Assembly: GCA_045120955.1 (NCBI GenBank) | Contig: JBGVFH010000040.1 | Span: 1-15,620, forward strand | Direction: 5' to 3' | Source of the DNA: JAZMZS01 sp045120955 | Lineage (GTDB): Bacteria; Bacillota; Clostridia; Oscillospirales; CAG-272 | Length of the DNA: 15,620 nucleotides | Part shown: positions 12,944 to 15,620 of the stretch, piece after piece | Position numbering within the stretch: position 1 is the first letter of the stretch | Layout: every line of letters starts with the position of its first letter | Position numbers and translations under genes: made by a program | The notes under the pieces: generated by a model | The model's database searches: none | The model's input: only the letters and a program-made list of their open reading frames with translations | Told to the model about the DNA's origin: nothing

Positions 12944-13126
12944 CACGCGCTTGCCGATGTAGAAAAGAGGATTTCTGCCGGTATTTTTGTTCTGTCTTCA
13001 TAAAATTTATCTTGCAACTGCATTATTTTATGCGTAATGATCATCTCGATCTGCGGATAGTATGACTTTTTGATGTATTTAATTCATTGTTTGCGGGCAT
13101 ACTTTCCATGGAAAGGAGGAATTGTT

Positions 13127-13375
13127 TTGAAGCAACGATTTTCTGCTTGTGATCATTGCGAAAACGCTATTGCAATGATACGAAGCTGTAAAGCTGCCAT
13201 GCGGTGCCGCAGTGAAAGAATGCAGGAAATTACTCCGTACACAGGTGATGGTGCTGAACAAAAGCATATCCCTGTTTCTGATGTAAAAGACGAAACAGTT
13301 GCCGTTTCTGTCGGGAAAAATACAGCCTATGGAAGGCATAACGAACTAAGAAAGGGAAAAATACTATGTCAATGA
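13127..13375 (+). pseudogene. Decayed desulfoferrodoxin-like ORF (superoxide reductase relic)
   Basis: A TTG start at 13127 follows a strong AAAGGAGG by 6 bases and opens an 82-codon frame resembling the front of desulfoferrodoxin: KQRFSACDHCENAIAMIRS, then RMQEITPYTGDGAEQKHIPV, then DETVAVSVG. Desulfoferrodoxins hold iron with CxxC plus CC, and a second iron with four His and one Cys. Here the CxxC is kept, the CC has become a single Cys (MRCRSE), and of the catalytic histidines only the one in QKHIPV remains. The family's HPMTEEHY region is lost from this frame, but a neighbouring frame reads IQPMEGITN, pointing to a frameshift near 13319. Full members have about 125 residues. The end overlaps ahpC. 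A repurposed small protein is possible since the ribosome site is excellent. Confidence 0.6.
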
Positions 13376-13929
13376 TCAATAAAGAAATTTCTGATTTTAA
13401 AGCTTACGCATTTCACGCAAACGAATTTAAAACAGTCTCTAAGGAAGATATTCTCGGAAAATGGAGCGTATTCTTTTTCTATCCTGCCGACTTCACCTTT
13501 GTTTGCCCTACAGAGCTTGAGGATCTGGCAAATAAATATGAGGATTTTAGAAATGCAGGATGTGAGATATACTCTGTATCGACCGATACACACTTTGTCC
13601 ATAAGGCGTGGCACGATGCATCCGAAAGAATAAAAAAGATCAACTATCCTATGCTTGCCGATCCTACCCATGCAATTTCCAAGGATTTTGAGGTGCTCAT
13701 TGAGGCTGACGGATTAGCAGAGCGCGGTACCTTTATCATTAATCCGGAGGGCAAGATCGTAGGCTATGAGGTAACAGCGGGAAATGTGGGCAGAAACGCA
13801 GAGGAGCTTTTCCGCAAAGTGCAGGCGTGTCAGTTTGTCCATGCGCACGGCGATCAGGTTTGTCCCGCTAACTGGCAGCCGGGCGCCGAAACACTCAAGC
13901 CGAGTCTTGATCTTGTAGGTCAGCTGTAA
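13366..13929 (+). CDS. ahpC: Peroxiredoxin AhpC, typical 2-Cys
   Basis: A 187-aa cytosolic peroxidase that reduces hydrogen peroxide and organic hydroperoxides. The peroxidatic cysteine is Cys47 in DFTFVCPTELEDL with the preceding Pro40 of the PxxxT-S/TxxC pocket, and the resolving cysteine is Cys166 in VCPANWQPG. The length equals E. coli AhpC (187 residues). GAAAGGG lies about 9 bases before the ATG, and the start overlaps the preceding relic ORF by 10 bases. The stop shares a base with the next start (TAATG), coupling it to its reductase. Control is probably by the divergent operator-promoter region at 12883-12944, not by an obvious PerR box, which I did not find. Confidence 0.95.
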   Translation: MSMINKEISDFKAYAFHANEFKTVSKEDILGKWSVFFFYPADFTFVCPTELEDLANKYEDFRNAGCEIYSVSTDTHFVHKAWHDASERIKKINYPMLADPTHAISKDFEVLIEADGLAERGTFIINPEGKIVGYEVTAGNVGRNAEELFRKVQACQFVHAHGDQVCPANWQPGAETLKPSLDLVGQL

Positions 13930-15587
13930 TGAACAATACACAAAGCTATAACTCTGAACAACTATATGACGTCGTAGTGGTAGGCGGCGGTCCTGCGGGA
14001 CTTACCGCCGCTATTTATCTGGCTCGGGCGAGATACAGGGTATTGGTTGTCGAAAAAGAGCAGTTCGGCGGTCAGATCACCATTACAAGCGAGGTGGTAA
14101 ATTATCCGGGGCTTGGAAAGACAAGCGGCAAGGAGCTCACCGAAACTATGCGCCGACAAGCAGAAGCCTTCGGGGCGGAATTTCTCTTGGCAGAAGCAAA
14201 AGGGTTGGAAATAGGGCAAGACATAAAAACGGTTCATACGAGCCGAGGTGATTTTTACTGTTTTGGTATTTTGATCGCCACAGGCGCCCAGCCGAGAACT
14301 GTAGGCTTTAAGGGTGAGGCAGAGCACAAAGGACACGGTGTTGCTTATTGTGCCACCTGCGACGGAGAGTTTTTCACAGGCAAAGAGGTTTTTGTTGTCG
14401 GCGGCGGTTATGCCGCTGCTGAGGAAAGCGTATTCTTAACTAAATTTGCCCGTCATGTAACCATTTTAATACGAGAAAATGATTTTACCTGCGCCGCAGC
14501 TGTAGCTGAGCAGGCGAAAAAGCATGAGAAGATAACCTATATTACCAATACGGTCGTTGAGGAGGTCTCAGGTCAAAACGGCCTTGATCATATCAGGTAC
14601 AAAAACACACAAACGGGTGAGGTCACGCAATACCGTGCAGATACGGGAGATACATTCGGTGTATTTGTGTTTGCGGGATATTCTCCTGACACCGCATTGA
14701 TCAAGGATATAGTTGAGCTCAACGAATACGGCTATGTCATCACCGATGCGGGACAAAAGACCTCCGCCGACGGAATATATGCTGCAGGAGATGTGTGCAT
14801 AAAGCCCTTACGTCAGGTAGTCACAGCCACCGGTGACGGCGCTCTTGCGGCTACGGAGCTTGAAAAATATGCAGCAGCCATGCAACGAAAAACAGGTTTG
14901 TATCCTACCCCTCCTGCGGCAAAGGAGCTGTCTGAGATGCCTGCGGCGCAAAGCCCCGGTTCTGCTGATGAGTCAAAAGAGACCTTTACTGCAGAAATGA
15001 AGCAGCAGTTAGAGGGCGTATTTGGTAAAATGGAACGCAATCTGATGCTAAAGCTGTTCTTGGATAGCCGTCCCGTTTCCGCAGAGCTGGAAAGCTTTAT
15101 GACACAGCTTGCAGAGCTTTCGGATAAGCTCACAGTCATAGTTGCCGAGCGAAACGACGCAACGGGTCTTGCTCCCTGTGTCCGTGTTTTTCTTGAGGAC
15201 GGAAGTGATACGGGCATTGCGTTTCACGGCGTTCCGGGAGGACACGAGTTTACTTCATTTGTGCTTGGTCTTTACAATGCATCCGGTCCCGGACAGAAAA
15301 TAGATGACGACGTCCGAGAGGAGATAAAAGAGATAAAAAAACAAGCAGATATAAAGGTCTTGGTGTCGTTGTCCTGCACTATGTGTCCCGATCTGGTCAT
15401 CGCCTGTCAACGCTTGGCAGCGGAAAATCCCAATATCCGTGCTGAGGCTTATGATCTTCAGCATTTTGAAGAACTGAAAAAAAGATACAACGTAATGAGC
15501 GTTCCCTGCTTGGTCATCAATGATGATAAGGTGTCATTTGGCAAGAAAAATATCAATCAAGTCATAGAGATGATAAACGAAGCGTAG
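13929..15587 (+). CDS. AhpF-type peroxiredoxin reductase: thioredoxin reductase fused to a C-terminal AhpF-like thiol domain
   Basis: A 552-aa FAD flavoprotein that would pass electrons from NAD(P)H to AhpC. Residues 12-320 form a thioredoxin-reductase module: FAD site GGGPAG (19-24), redox pair Cys141/Cys144 in YCATCDG, pyridine-nucleotide site VVGGGYAAAEES (156-167) and the closing FAD motif AAGDV. The HRRxxxR signature of NADPH-specific thioredoxin reductases is absent (IRENDF is found there), consistent with NADH use as in AhpF. A linker rich in Pro, Ala and Ser (about 335-365) leads to a tandem thioredoxin-fold domain with Cys483/Cys486 in LSCTMCPD and cis-Pro526 in SVPCLV. This is AhpF's N-terminal domain placed at the C terminus, an order seen in Clostridia. 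Coupled to ahpC by TAATG. Confidence 0.93.
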   Translation: MNNTQSYNSEQLYDVVVVGGGPAGLTAAIYLARARYRVLVVEKEQFGGQITITSEVVNYPGLGKTSGKELTETMRRQAEAFGAEFLLAEAKGLEIGQDIKTVHTSRGDFYCFGILIATGAQPRTVGFKGEAEHKGHGVAYCATCDGEFFTGKEVFVVGGGYAAAEESVFLTKFARHVTILIRENDFTCAAAVAEQAKKHEKITYITNTVVEEVSGQNGLDHIRYKNTQTGEVTQYRADTGDTFGVFVFAGYSPDTALIKDIVELNEYGYVITDAGQKTSADGIYAAGDVCIKPLRQVVTATGDGALAATELEKYAAAMQRKTGLYPTPPAAKELSEMPAAQSPGSADESKETFTAEMKQQLEGVFGKMERNLMLKLFLDSRPVSAELESFMTQLAELSDKLTVIVAERNDATGLAPCVRVFLEDGSDTGIAFHGVPGGHEFTSFVLGLYNASGPGQKIDDDVREEIKEIKKQADIKVLVSLSCTMCPDLVIACQRLAAENPNIRAEAYDLQHFEELKKRYNVMSVPCLVINDDKVSFGKKNINQVIEMINEA

Positions 15588-15620
15588 AAACGATCTGTAA
15601 TACTCAAAGCGGGGGCCCGG

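Larger units (their letters stand above)
12883..12944. promoter_or_regulatory. Paired operators and overlapping dyads between divergent operons
   Basis: GTTGACATTTCAAC (12893-12906) and its reverse complement GTTGAAATGTCAAC (12931-12944) are each imperfect dyads (GTTGA...TCAAC), 38 bases apart. A second, perfect dyad CTTTATAATTGTTG-acattt-CAACAATTATAAAG (12883-12916) overlaps the first. The 14-base size suits a dimeric winged-helix regulator such as a MarR-type protein, but no regulator gene lies in the window. Confidence 0.7.

Noticed and set aside
13000..13045. Possible PerR or second promoter site before the relic ORF (TTGCAA-17-TAATGA, and a CATTA/TAATG pair)
   Set aside because: The -10 is poor and the inverted repeat does not fit the PerR consensus; the promoter at 12894-12922 is far better.
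15588..15620. GC-rich end of the window
   Set aside because: Only 33 bases follow the last gene; no hairpin with a T run or other feature can be supported.

Overview
The window looks like chromosomal DNA of an anaerobic Firmicute, most likely a gut Clostridia/Oscillospiraceae (Ruminococcus-like) organism. This is judged from the family mix (BcrA-type ABC operon, iron-containing alcohol dehydrogenase, clostridial thioredoxin-reductase/AhpF fusion, desulfoferrodoxin-like relic), the AGGAGG-type ribosome sites and TTGACA-17-TATAAT promoters. Species is inferred, not shown.

Layout. (1) 1-1391: the C-terminal part of a type I restriction subunit HsdR, entering from the left edge. (2) 1392-3630: an AT-rich accessory stretch. 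It has a hairpin-dense leader and a two-gene cassette (an unrecognised 440-aa protein and a YjcQ-like protein), bounded by copies of GTGACTACACTTT, and it ends in a strong terminator. (3) 3720-4560: a DUF2798-like membrane protein with its own promoter, a branched and possibly regulatory 5' leader, and a terminator. (4) 4560-5232: a hairpin element that may be a small RNA, tRNA-Pro(CGG) with a strong promoter and structured leader, its terminator, and a ladder of short palindromes separated by ATGATG/CATCAT. (5) 5233-5805: a gene graveyard on the minus strand (nitroreductase tail, unidentified fragment, methyltransferase start). (6) 5904-9115 minus: a five-gene ABC-2 transporter operon headed by a small protein made of 11-residue repeats. 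(7) 9322-12900 minus: a tightly coupled operon of small ORF, iron alcohol dehydrogenase, aldehyde dehydrogenase and YhhN/TMEM86-family membrane protein, ending at an IS-end-like hairpin terminator. (8) 12883-12944: two interlocked divergent promoters, each with its -35 inside a copy of the same 14-bp dyad. (9) 13127-15587 plus: a decayed desulfoferrodoxin-like ORF, a 2-Cys peroxiredoxin and its flavoprotein reductase.

How the genes may work together. The YhhN family includes lysoplasmalogenases, which release a fatty aldehyde from lysoplasmalogen. The two enzymes encoded just upstream would reduce or oxidise that aldehyde. The divergent AhpC/AhpF-like pair removes peroxides. Paired operators over both promoters suggest one regulator controls a combined lipid-aldehyde and peroxide response. 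This is the most interesting hypothesis in the window; it rests on family assignment and layout and is not demonstrated here.
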